A stretch of DNA of 61,884 nucleotides from Zygnema cylindricum. Lineage: Eukaryota; Streptophyta; Zygnematophyceae; Zygnematales; Zygnemataceae. A program made the position numbers and the translations under genes. The notes under the pieces are model-generated. The model saw nothing but the letters and a program-made list of their open reading frames with translations, made no database searches and was not told the origin of the DNA. Positions 22,734 through 34,000 of the stretch are shown piece after piece; positions within the stretch are counted from its first letter, which is position 1; each line of letters starts with the position of its first letter. The stretch spans positions 16,602 to 78,485 of the forward strand of contig JBBHKE010001121.1 in the NCBI GenBank assembly GCA_037447655.1. Direction: 5' to 3'.

Positions 22734-24580
22734 ATGGATTATCAGGAAATTGTAGGAGGAGAGGAGGATGGGACACAAATTTTTGATGAGGAGGTAGAAG
22801 ACATTCAGAATGTCAAAGAATTAGAGAATTTACAAAAAATAAGGAGAAATGCAAACATTCTAAAAAAGGCATTCCGAAAGGAGCAGTATCAAAAGTATGG
22901 CAGCATTTTAAGGTGTTGCATAATGGCAGGCATTCAGATAAGGCATTTTGTAATCATTTTGACATGCCTGTGGCTAAAGCGAAATCACTAAGCCCTTCAA
23001 AATTAGTGTCTCATCTAAAGCATAAACATAAAAATTTATTTGCCGCCGAAAAATAGAAAGCGATTGAAGAGAAACCGAAGCACTCGAGGACTTCATCAAT
23101 AAGGGAGCTACGAGTACTTTTAAAGACAAGATTATTCGCTGGATAGTTTTATATTCGCAACCGCTAAGTGTGGCAGAATGCGTGGAGTTTCGCGAGATGA
23201 TCAAAGGGTTAGCACCGAAAACATCGATCTCAGATCAGCATGGAATAACGTCGAAAATATATGAGATAAGCATAAAGGTTATTTTAAGTTTAGCAAAATT
23301 ACTTGAAGGAGAGACCCTTTGTGTAACTCTGAACACATGGACTTCAGCGTCTAATGACTCTTACTGTTCACTAATTGCCCATTTCATCAATTCAGAATGG
23401 GATCTCTTCAATGCATGCTTAGGGTGTTCCCTTTTCCTAAGGAGTCACATAGTAGAAGCCATAACAGATAAGTATAAGGAAATGTTGTCAAGGTACCACA
23501 TTTTTGAAAGTGCGGTGGCGCTTTGTGTCAATGACATTCGGCTGCCATGAAAAAAGCGGGTTAAGCTATATCGTGTGATTGGCGCGGGTGTGTTGACCAC
23601 CACTTAGAGTTGGTCACGGGGAAATTCTTTGCATGTCTAGGTGTGTAAGCACACATGAGAACTGCCATGAATCTAGTTGGGTTTTTTAAGAGCTCCACGA
23701 GAGCAAATGACATACTCAAAATTTTTACCACTAGGAAACATTATGTGTTTTGATGAATACAACGGTTTTGATAAATGCAAAATTTAGCGATGAGTCATGG
23801 ATTATTATTGAAAGATGATTGACTCTTTTAAGGCCTTTTATGGTGGCTCAAAGAGTTTTGAAAGGAGAAAGTTATGTCACATTGAGTTCGGTTCCTATTA
23901 TTATCTACTCACTTCTTAAGGGTTTGAAGAACGTGGTTTATGACACTTCAATTGAAAATAACACCTCAAGTGAAATTGATACGAATTCGACAATTCAGTT
24001 AATTGCATCCGGAATGGTTTCTGTTTTTGAAACCTGATTTGGCACTCTTGAGCTAGCGACTCTTCCCATGAAAATGTTTATCGCTTCAGCATTAGATCCT
24101 AGGACGAAACAACTTGCATTTTGTTTTCTTTAGAACAAGATAAAGTTTGGCAAGAAATGCTCTATGTTTTGTTAGAAATGTTTGACGCGGAGGTGCAAAG
24201 TTCTCAACCTTTAGAGGTTCGTGCCGACGGTGGAATTTTGGAAAGTGAAAATATGTCTATCGTGAAAGGGGTGAAAGGGGTGGCTATTGAGAATGAAGAT
24301 GACGATGATAATTTCTTGACACTAAAAACAAATTTACCGATGTCTTCGACGTCTACAAATTCTGATCATGACCTCACTCGAGATGAGTTCAAGGACCACT
24401 TGCTCCATGAAATCCAACTCTACAAAGGGCGTCAAATTTTAGAGCATTTCGAGAATGAGCCCGGGAACCTTTTGAAATAGTGGGCCGGAAAATGTCACAT
24501 TTTCTGGCATTGAGCTCTTTAGCTCGAATAGTTTTAGTTATACCCGCTACTTCAGCTCTTTTGGAGCTGGTATTTTTAGT
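22734..24580 (+). pseudogene. hAT transposase remnant 2
   Basis: Fragments in several frames keep hAT order: a BED-like segment (VWQHFKVLHNGRHSDKAF... HLKHKHK, about 22890-23040); IIRWIVLYSQPLSVAECVEF and ISDQHGITSKIYEISIKV (23130-23290); LCVTLNTWTSASNDSYCSLI (23320-23380); LRPFMVAQRVLKGESYVTLS and IIIYSLLKGL (23824-23930); TLPMKMFIASALDPRTKQL (24060-24115); and the start of the C-terminal dimerisation domain (LSSLARIVLVIPATSALLE, about 24508-24565). Numerous stops and frameshifts mean no active product. It differs in sequence from remnant 1, so it is a different hAT lineage. Confidence 0.88.
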
Positions 24581-25480
24581 TGTCGTTCAAATTGCAACGG
24601 TGAAATAGAACAGACTTAGTTCGGAGTCCGTCTGGTTTTTCTAAAAGGATCGTAGAAAGCGACCGAGTCCCTCATAAATGTACGTGATGGAAAAGGGAAG
24701 GCGATTGCAAGGGAAGGAAGTAACAATGATAATGTTGGAAATACCGTATTCTAGAGTGGAATACGACTAAGGAAATCGGGAAAAGTAGTTTGAGATTGGT
24801 GGAAATGTACATCAAAAAAAAATTAATGTAGTGGTAATTTTATTTTTTTTAGGAACATTTGTAGAATGTACAATTGAAACATTTTAGATTTTAGAGGGTA
24901 AAATTTTAAAAGGTAGGAAGTTTACAATTTTCAGATTTTTGAATTGGTTGATTTTGGAATTTTAAAAAATTGACAATGTGGTAATTGGATATTGAGAAAT
25001 ATGACATTGAAGATTTCTGGACATTGATATTTGATAGGTTAAGAATTTTATAATTTTCAGATTTTGAATTGGGTGATTTTGGAAATTCCAGACATTGACA
25101 ATGTGGTAATTGGATTTTGAGAAATATGACATTGAAGATTTCTAGACATTGATATTTAATAGGTTAAGAATTTTATAATTTTCAGATTTTGAATTTTGAA
25201 TAGCCCATAATCGTCCAAATTTCAACCTATGTATTTATTTTGCCCGATATTATCACGGATCTTTTCTAAAAAGGACAGAAAATGCATTAAAAAAAAACCA
25301 ATGTAGACAAACAATGGAAGTGATACGAGGGGGTAATTAACCTTGCAAAAAGAAAATAATAGTCAAAAAGACATTTTGGACGGGGTATGGGAGGGTGTAA
25401 AACGAAGTAAAACCCCCTAAAATTAAAAATAATTATGGAAATATCGCGATTTTTTACCGAAATCGGGGGGAAGGGGGTCC
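24581..25480. other. Non-coding tail of hAT element 2 with a ~125-bp tandem repeat
   Basis: Between about 24905 and 25200 a unit of roughly 125 bp (TGACAATGTGGTAATTGGAT at 24971 and again at 25096) repeats a little over two times. The rest is AT-rich without recognised features. Confidence 0.6.
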
Positions 25481-25764
25481 AAAGGCCGCAAAAGTCAAAA
25501 TTTTACATAACCGAAACCGACCGTTTTTTTTTTCAAAATCAGAGTAACCGACGCCTGACCGGCTTATTTCACGCTCCAAAATTGTTAACCGTTAACGGAT
25601 CGGCGTTTACGAAAATAAAAGTTAACCGAAACTCGATTTCTTGCAACTAACTGTGCTTGCCTGTTACCGAAAAAGTACAAAATTAATTAATGTGCGACGT
25701 ATGAATAAGCCAATAATTACGATTTGTCGTTTTCCCTAAGATTTGCGAAATGAATAGTGTTTAC
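25481..25764 (-). repeat. Inverted counterpart of the 20340-20760 block (hAT end)
   Basis: Reverse-complement relationship with 20340-20760: CATAACCGAAACCGACCG, GTTAACCGTTAACGG, then TTCCCTAAGATTTGCGAAAT. It ends AATAGTGTTTAC, where a TACACCGC-family element interrupts it. Confidence 0.65.
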
Positions 25765-26302
25765 TACACCGCCAATCGTTATTAGCGTGTAAGTTTTTGT
25801 AGCGTAGAAGAATAATTACCTTGGTGTACGCTATTTAAGAATTTGAAAATTCTAGAAAAAATCATACATTCTAATTGGTTGGTTATGGTTATTTGGATCT
25901 TTGAAAAAAAAATGTCGGTCGTAAACATGCTTACATTAATATAGGTCTCCGTACAAAATCTGACAAATCGTACACAAATCGTACATTCACACGGTCGAAA
26001 CGCGGCTGTCGGACGAATATGTGCGAGAGGGATTTTTTACGATATGGTTTTTTTTCCTTTTTAGAACGCACATTCTCATGCGTTCGCGGTTACTATAACT
26101 AATTTATTTTACTTTTTAACTTAAAAAGGTACATTTATGTACGGTCTGACACAGACCGTACACCACTCTATTTAAGAGACAACGCACTGAAAATAACCCT
26201 AAATAGAATAAAGAAAAAAATAGAATGAACTACACTAATGGAGAATAAAAAAAAAGCGGGACGGAATTAGCGTACACAACGCTAATAACGATTGGCGGTG
26301 TA
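25765..26302 (+). mobile_element. TACACCGC-family element (538 bp)
   Basis: The terminal inverted repeat TACACCGCCAATCGTTATTA is matched by the inverse at 26283-26302. The interior resembles 1781-2320 (GTACATTTATGTACGGTCTG, TGTCGGACGA). Flanks AATAGTGTTTAC and CCGTGTCAGATTTGC rejoin to the uninterrupted unit of 20340-20530, giving a TA target duplication. Non-coding. Confidence 0.8.
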
Positions 26303-26630
26303 CCGTGTCAGATTTGCTACGCTTTGTCGCGTTCCCTAAGATTTGCGAAATGAATAGTGTACTACCGTGTCAGATTTGCGACGCTAATCATGATGTCACG
26401 TACTTCCACGATACCAAAGATTACAAAGTACAATAATGTTGGATTTATGGACAGTACAAAATTTTCATTTTTTTTGGTTTTTTGGTTAACCGACCATTTT
26501 TTTTTTTTGGTGAATCAACCGATCGCAACCGCCCGACCTTCAAAATTTGGCAACCGAATCCGTTCCGGATCTGGCGCGGGCGGTCGGTTAACGGTCGATC
26601 ACGGTTTCGGTTGACCGTTTGGGACCTCTG
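26303..26630 (-). repeat. hAT-type end, inverted relative to 1294-1567
   Basis: It starts with an inverted 63-bp-type unit, runs through GGTTAACCGACC- and CGCCCGACC-rich DNA, and finishes GGGACCTCTG at 26630. It is the reverse-complement counterpart of 1294-1567. The flanking 8 bp (AGGGGGTC) differ from those at 1286-1293. Confidence 0.6.
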
Positions 26631-26910
26631 AGGGGGTCCGCGGCTCGTCCGGGGAATGAAACGTACAGTTCAGTGTACTGACCGTACATTTATGTATATT
26701 GTTTGTACACATATCGCCAATTGTTATCGATATCAGTGTTATCGCCAATAAAACCGGAAATATCGGGTAGCTATTGGCGATAATACCAATAGTGATATAT
26801 CGTACCAATATATCGATTATCGGCTACTCGAAAAATAGTCCATATCGGTTATTGGCAAATACTTACCGATACACAACACTAAAATATACGCATCGATAAA
26901 GTCTGAACAC
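26631..26910. other. TATCG-rich repeat DNA, no gene
   Basis: Contains repeated TATCGCCAAT / TATCGGGTAGC / CGATATATCG motifs, likely a diverged relative of the element at 26911-27301. Confidence 0.45.
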
Positions 26911-27301
26911 TAGTGTTGGGTATCGAGGACCCATTGCCGATATTCGATATATATCGAATTTCATGTACCCGATATTCGATATATCGCTTCGATATATCGA
27001 ATTTCAAATTATCGCCGATATATCGTATCGACGATATATCGAATTTTTTTTTTTTCAAACCCCCCCCCCCCCCCCCCCCTGCGCTCAGTGGGGGGGGGGG
27101 GGGGGGGGGGGGCAAAATATTCGTACGATTTTTCGTATGATTTTCCGTACTCTGACTGTACGGATATGCAATTTTTGCGATATATATCGCGATAATTTAT
27201 GTTGGTCCCGGTACGATATATCGAGGAATCTGCTCGATCGATATTCGATATATCGAATATCGAAATTATCGCGATATGAAACTACCCGATACCCAACACT
27301 A
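26911..27301 (+). mobile_element. Nonautonomous hAT-type element with 8-bp target duplication
   Basis: 391 bp with a perfect 15-bp terminal inverted repeat (TAGTGTTGGGTATCG ... CGATACCCAACACTA), flanked by the identical 8-bp duplication CTGAACAC (26903-26910 and 27302-27309). An 8-bp duplication is the hAT hallmark. The body is full of TATCGA palindromes and carries a homopolymer hairpin at 27060-27112. No coding capacity. A partial relative lies at 49692-49860. Confidence 0.92.
27060..27112. repeat. C20 / G23 homopolymer hairpin
   Basis: Twenty cytosines (27060-27079), ten bases TGCGCTCAGT, then twenty-three guanines (27090-27112). It can form a very stable stem, or i-motif and G-quadruplex structures. 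Exact run lengths are prone to sequencing and assembly error. Confidence 0.9.
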
Positions 27302-27309
27302 CTGAACAC

Positions 27310-27980
27310 GCTGTATAGAAAACATTATATCGTGCGAGATATTCGCATTCGTGAAGACAGCTACGGTTGTACAGCCACAGCGAAGCGACAAATAAAGCCG
27401 AAACATTTCTTTTGCTCGAAAATAAATCTGCTCCCCACTCCTTTTTCCCGGCAGCTTCAGATCCAATGAAATTGCACCTTTCTGAGATTCTCCTGTATCT
27501 TCAGCACGTGTTACATTTTTTCACGCGTGTGGTCAGTTCGCACGCTTTGATCAGTTGATGACAAGCCAATATGTACAGGCGGAAATGCACGGTCACGCTG
27601 AAATTGCGCTCAGTTGTGTACGCGTGAATAGTACAGTACAGTACAGTACAGTACTGTACTGTAACTTTCTCACGTGTGTGTGCGTGAGCCTCAGCTTTAG
27701 CTGTTTCGCACGTGTACAGTGAAGCATTTTGTAATGTTTCGATACACATGCAGCATCTAACGGTCGTTGTTACCTCCCGGACCTTTGGAGAATCTTGGTC
27801 AGATCCTATGTAATGCTGTTTTGCGAACAGAAACTAAAGAGGCGGTACGATATGTACGAAAAAGTACGGATTTGAATAAACACCCCGACTTTTGCGGTGT
27901 AGTTCCACCCTTTTTATTTTACCCTTTCAGTTTTGCAGCTTCAGGTGCTGGCCACGAAACGATGACGTCGTTTAATTGTA
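27310..27980. other. No gene recognised
   Basis: Contains a short AGTACAGTAC... run with a palindromic centre (about 27630-27662). Short open frames show no motif. Confidence 0.5.
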
Positions 27981-28138
27981 GATCTTAGATCTTTAAACAC
28001 ACATGTCCAATTGTGGATCTGACGGTTGCGATTGAAAGTTAAGATTCTCAGCTTCCGATTGGCGCTCTCAAACTGAAAATCGGATAGGTGTGTACGTAGA
28101 AAAAATATTTTAAATGGCGAAAAAAATATCAGCACTAA
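27981..28138 (+). repeat. Left part of dispersed repeat split by a Harbinger-type element
   Basis: Matches 29785-29897: ACACACATGTCCAATTGTGG, ATCTGACGGTTGCGATTG, GGTGTGTACGTAGAAAA and ATATCAGCACTAA. The repeat resumes at 29085 after the insertion. Confidence 0.85.
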
Positions 28139-29084
28139 GGGCGTGTGCCCATGTAACCGAAATTTTGAAACGTTACTTTGGAATTTAGCGCAGATTTTAC
28201 GGTGTACTTTTCAAAATGTTCCTATGTCATTCATTACTTGCGCTTTCATTACTTCAAATTTGTGACAGTCGTAGACGTCTACAATATGTGCGACAGACTA
28301 CGAAACGAAATGTAGATTACTGCTAAACTTCCTAAAATAAGTGACGTCTACAAAAACGGCGACGGTTGTAGACGTCGAGGTTTTTCTGACATCGTAGATG
28401 TTTAGGGTTTTGACGTTGCGAAGTCACGCCACGATATGACGTCATTAGTACGTAAACATTCCGCCATGGCTTCCGATTTCTTTTATTTATCTTTTATCAT
28501 TCGACATGCCGTCAAACTACGACCAAAGATATTAAAAAAAAAGATAAAAAAATATATCTTTCATTTTAAACCATCATTGCCGCATTTCATTTAGGGGAGA
28601 GAGAAATAAGGGCGATCGAGTGAGAAAGAGGAAGAGAGACGAGGACGACGTAAACTTTTGCAAAGGACCCATGAAGGAAAGTGGAGGTCCGAGACCCCTG
28701 CAAGTTTTTTTCCGTACAAGTTTGTCATTTTCTTATGTGCATACTCGTGACGAGCAGTGAAAAAAACAGCGTGTACTTTCCTTCGTGCAAATTTTTTTGA
28801 AAACGTTTGACGCATGCAATCCAGGTTTCCTATTCGTCAATAGGATGTTATTTTGATTAAAATCAGGTCGCGATTTGATTCCAGTGCAAGTGTGAAGATG
28901 AGCTGGAAATGGGTCGCGTTGATAATAACGCCAAATTGCCGTACCTTCCAAGTTCCAAGATGACACAAAATGTACTTGTGTTTTTGCCCATTTTTCGTAC
29001 GGCGTAATATTTTCTCGTTGGAATTCCCATTTTCTATGTAAACGACGGGAAAAAACCCTTACTTGAACACATGGGCACACGCCC
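28139..29084. mobile_element. PIF/Harbinger-type nonautonomous element with TAA duplication
   Basis: 946 bp with terminal inverted repeat GGGCGTGTGCCCATGT / ACATGGGCACACGCCC, flanked by TAA at 28136-28138 and 29085-29087. The unoccupied copy of the host repeat at about 29890-29910 reads CACTAAGGGTATTT, which is the sequence expected before insertion. A 3-bp TAA duplication and G-rich ends match PIF/Harbinger (Tourist-like) elements. No transposase frame is visible inside. Confidence 0.9.
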
Positions 29085-29216
29085 TAAGGGTATTTTCGCA
29101 TGTGCTAAAGTTACAGTTATTTTCTGTCGTTTTCTTCCATAACTTAGAAAAAAACGAGAAAATCCGCAGCCTACCAAAAAATAGAAAATACCGCCGTACA
29201 AGTTGCGTTGCCGTGA
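29085..29216 (+). repeat. Right part of the dispersed repeat
   Basis: Continues the repeat split at 28138. It matches 29895-30028 (TATTTTCGCATGTGCTAAAG, CTGTCGTTTTCTTCCATAAC, GTACAAGTTGCGTT). Confidence 0.85.
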
Positions 29217-29715
29217 AAACACTAGAATACAATATGGGTCTTAAGGTCATATTGTATGTTTTGCATACAATAGGCATATTGTATGGGTCTACTTTCACTT
29301 ACTTTTGAACTATGTTTCAAACATTCCGTGGTTGAGAAATCGACGATTCATTCTGATAAAATAATACTTCAATATGGAACCGGAAACGTTCATGATTGTT
29401 TTTATTCAGATGCATAAATTTCAACTTGGACAGCAGAATCTCGAGATCCTAACTTTACAACAACAAAAAAAAGCACTCAAACTTTCTGCTGAATCGCTAC
29501 AGTACAGTATCGTCAATGTTTTTTCGCCACTTAAAACGTCTCTCCGGGCACACTTGTCGGATTCTTAATATGACGGTCGTGATGTAAAGGTAAAGGATAT
29601 TACTGTACCGTACTTTTCCGATTGGTGCTCTCAAAACTTCAAAAGGAAAATTGGACGTGTTGCACGCAAAAGAGTGGCCGATATTTACATTGTGTAACGT
29701 ACTGTACCGTATCAT
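29217..29715. other. No gene; fragment of TACACCGC-type repeat
   Basis: About 29500-29570 resembles the interior of 31753-31918 (GTCAATGTTTTTTCGCCACT, TTAAAACGTCTCT, ACTTGTCGGATTCT). Otherwise nothing recognisable. Confidence 0.45.
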
Positions 29716-30028
29716 AGCATATACCACCGTGAATCGCTATTATCGTCAATGTTTTTTTCTTCTCTTAAAACAAATGTTCTCCGTACACACATGTCCAATT
29801 GTGGATCTGACGGTTGCGATTGAAAGTTAAAACTGAAAATTGGACAGGTGTGTACGTAGAAAAGTATTTTAAATGGCGAATATAATATCAGCACTAAGGG
29901 TATTTTCGCATGTGCTAAAGTTACAGTTATTTTCTGTCGTTTTCTTCCATAACTTAAAAAAAAACGTGAAAATCCGCAGCCGTATCAAAAAATAGAAATT
30001 GCCACCGTACAAGTTGCGTTACCCTGAA
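29716..30028 (+). repeat. Intact copy of dispersed repeat (empty site)
   Basis: Begins with a TACACCGC-like degraded end (ATACCACCGTGAATCGCTAT) and runs uninterrupted through CAGCACTAAGGGTATTTTCG. It documents the pre-insertion state of the copy at 27981-29216. Confidence 0.8.
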
Positions 30029-31043
30029 ACTTTATACCTACAGTAGTTTGTCGTTTAGCGCATTTCGACCCACTTTCGCGTCCTTTCAAAGCATGTTCAA
30101 ACTTTACATCAAATCACATCGCGAGGTGATTTGAAATAAAGTCCAATAAGGTGAGCGAATAGGCAGACACTGTCGCACCTGTCTAAAGATTTTTACAATT
30201 TAAGTGCGCGGAGTACCAAAAAAAAAACACACTGCACGGTTCCAGCCTGTGCGTAGTGTTTTGCGTGCGCTGATCTGTGCGTAGTGTTTTGCGTGCGCTG
30301 ATCCGTCAGGGGCCGTCTCTCTCAAAAACACGTGTCCTCACACATACGGCGTATGAAAAATATTGGCCACCTGTCGGCAAGTGGGAAGACGATAAACGAA
30401 ACCGCAAATTCTGTGCGACAGCGAAAGATATTTAAGGTTTTCGACACGTCGACAATGTGGCGTACGGACATTACGAAGTCACAAAAATTGTACAGCGTGC
30501 ATAGAAACGCCTCAAATTGAAGGCGAGTGGAAGTTTCGCCTCATTTTATGAACTACATCTGTCACAATTCTTCATTCACGTCTACGTAAGTCACGTTTTT
30601 AAGTGACAAGTTATTTGCGTTTACATCCGAATGCTATGAAAGCTGTACGGAGAATCTTCGCTAAAAAACAAAGTAGCAAGACTAAGTTTCAGTTACATGC
30701 GAAAACACTCTAACAGCGATACAGGGTGTAGCATGACAAAACACAACTCAAGACGAAAGTTTGTCACGGAAGAACTTATGATTCGTGTTAAGTTCTTTCT
30801 CCTGCAATTGAACTGCCGGAAATCACGATAGCATGCTGATTATCGCTAGGGTTTCCTTTACAGAATCAAGGTTGCTTAGCTACGAAACTTTCACGAAGAT
30901 TCTCTCTTTTCTATTCAAAAAGGTATCAGCTTCGAGGTGTTTCCGAGAAGAACCGATTGTTTTCATCATTTCCTGTCACTCTTCCGTCTTTACTACTTCT
31001 TTCTTACTGTTCTTTCGCTTCTTTGAGACCTGTTGCTGGTTAT
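30029..31043 (+). other. Upstream region of the phosphatase gene
   Basis: Contains a 28-bp tandem duplication at 30247-30302 (TGCGTAGTGTTTTGCGTGCG twice). From about 30900 pyrimidine-rich sequence (CTTTCTTACTGTTCTTTCGC) leads to the start codon and may be 5' leader. No clear TATA box was identified. Confidence 0.45.
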
Positions 31044-34000
31044 ATGGAGCCAGAATCTAGCTTAACTGATGAGCAAACTGACCCTACATTAAAACACCAG
31101 GAAGAAGGAAGGAAGTTTAAGGAAGAAACGTTAGAAATTGATAGAGTTCACACTCTCGTTGTTTTTGACTTTGATTGGTAAGTACAGGTAAAAATTTAAA
31201 GCTGAAAATGTTATAACAAATGTGTCTTTTTTACCAGAAATTGAATATTTTTTTCTCCAAGATACTTCCAAGAGTAAGCAACAAAAACAGATTGCTACCG
31301 TTTTACATTGTGAATTGAAAGAAACGACATTAAGAAGACACGAGACAGATCCGTTCATACTGAATATTTTAGAGTTTTATCGTTTTTTTTTATCACGGTA
31401 TTCCATATTTAAGTTTTGTTTTTCTCTAATACTCCATATCATGAGTTTTGTTTTATGTAGACTGTATTCCACATTACAAGGACGATATCTTGATGAGACA
31501 AAACCATTGAATGCTAGCTGATGTGTAAAAATATTAAGTTTTTTTTTTTTTTTTCATAGTCAACATGGATAGACTAACACCATTGTATATGGAAATTTAT
31601 GTACCAAAGAAAGGCCCTTTTTTGCTGTTTGTTTGTCCAATTTTCTTTTTTAACGGTGGTTATTGTGGTTCACATTCTTGTAAGACTTAAATCAATCACG
31701 TGAAACACTATTGGTTGATACTATTTACGCTGTACCCAGCACCGTTCCTCACTACACCGCTAATCGTTATTAGTGTTAATTTTTTTTTCGCCACTTAAAA
31801 CATCTTTTCTTCGTGTACAATTGTCGGATTGTCGACCCGATGGTCCTTATTGGAAGGCAAGATTCTCATCTGCTCATTGGCGAAAAAAACTTAAACACTA
31901 ATAACGATTAGCGGTGTACTAGAGTTAGTGAATTATTAGCGTTAACACTTCATTAGAATCAACCATACTACATCATGTTTGGCCACTTGGCTCATTATAG
32001 ACCACTTAACTAATAGTGTTCTTAACACTACTTTATGATATTGGATCAAGAAAGCACTCACTCGAATTTGAGTGATTAACTTTAATAGCAAGGGAGCAGT
32101 GTAATAAGTTAAAGTAATCTCTTGGTTGTACAAACGATAATCTCAGTCATGTCGGTGGAGGTTTCAACAATCTGAGTTTGAAAATAAGCTTATAACTTAT
32201 TCCAACCACCTTTTTCTTTTTTGCCTAGACTAGTGTAAGATTGTTGTTTTCGGTTGATTAGATAATGTTCTTGACTTCAAGTTTCTCACTGTAATTCTGG
32301 CTTCTGGTTGTTCACTTTGTGATGAATAACAAAGTGTTTGGGGAATACGCATATAGCGATTTCAACAATAAGAAAATGTTTATCTTTGGGAAAAACTCAT
32401 AGACACATAGCGATTACATTAATAAGAAAATCGTTTTTCTGGAACTTATATGTGATAGAAGTAAAAAAGTTTTGCATTTTCTTGTTTTATATATTTTTTG
32501 TGTTTGCAACACAAGAAAAGAACCAATCCACAGGTTTTCACATCTCTTTTTTCTTTTTCGCTACATAGGGTAAAGGAAATACATTTTTTGTCAAAATAAG
32601 TATTTTTTTCATGATTTATTCTGGATACTGGGGCCATTAATCGACGCAAGAGTGGAAGTTATCATCTACTTAAGAAGAAAAGTAGTATGCTTTTCTAAAT
32701 TTCTTAAATATTGACTCAATTGACTCAACCACATTATTGACCATAAAACATTGTATTGAAGCATTATGTTTTGACCATGAAACATATTATCGAAACATAA
32801 ATACAGTGTTAGTTATTCCATATGTGATATGTTTTAATATCGTAATTTTCTGTGCTGTTCTCTTATGGTATAGAATGTTTCATGTTTTAAAAATGATAAA
32901 AGTTCTACAATACAGGGACTGTGTTTTGGTAAGCTTTGGGCAACAACCACCGAAGGAAGAAGATTACAACACTTTTGTCAAAATGTAGAAAAAAATTGGA
33001 TCATAAAACGAAAAGCAAAATCTATTTTAATGTCAAAACCTGAAGGCTGAAAATGTTGGATGTCCCCCCCTCCCCCCCCCTCCCCCCCCCCCCCCCCCCC
33101 CCCCCCCATATTCTGGGAAACAATGTTTTTCTCCTCGAAGACTCCAAGAGGGAAATGATGTATGGGATTTTATCTACCTGTGCCCACATTAAATATCAGA
33201 AAAACTAATAGAAAATGATGGTTATTGTAAAATGCTACTTGCCTTTTTGTCCTCGTTGCTTTTTCAATCCGTCCTGGTCCTCTCCATCCACATCCTCTTC
33301 CTCTCCCCCTCATTTTTATTGGAAGACGCTGGTTGTTCTCCCTGAATTCTCATAACAATTGGTTATTTTTTCTATCTCTTTTTTGTTTTTTCAGGACCAT
33401 GGTGGACGACAACACAGGTAAGAAACTCTACGGCCTTCTAATGGAGGTAGGCCATCTTTTAATGCCTCAGTTTAATAAAGAAAGTTAACAATACTTCATG
33501 GAAAACCAGAAGAAGCCTGTTTATTACTAATGCCAGTTTTTCTTATCTTTTTCTGTATTTTTTTTTTCCTCTTCCATGGGAAAGTCTGTTGTATTTTTAT
33601 GCATTTGATGCATACATATGCAACAATACCAGGAGCCACAATGCGGCTCTCTTAGGAATGAACTGTTCTAGTGTGGACCGGAGTAGGAAAAGTTAGAAGC
33701 GAACCTTTTGTTGTTGACATCAACAGTTGAAGTTTTTTAATCACTTTTTTGAGAAAGCGAAGTTATGTCCCAACCATACTGGGAAAGTATTTTTGGTTAT
33801 TTACTTTGGCTGGATTCATGTCTCAGTTACAAACACACACGCTTGGAAACACACATTGCCTAGTTAGAGGCAATCGACACACAAGTAACTCGTATATTTA
33901 ATTATGAAAACCTTGTTTTGGAATAAAACAGCTTGATTATATGTTCATGAGGAAGAAATGGATTAACCAAAGGAAGCAAATTTTGCAGTAGTGCATTTTG

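Noticed and set aside
30957-31043. Possible signal-peptide extension of the phosphatase (hydrophobic frame upstream of the ATG)
   Set aside because: The frame has no ATG before 31044; the hydrophobic reading begins at TTG in pyrimidine-rich leader sequence.
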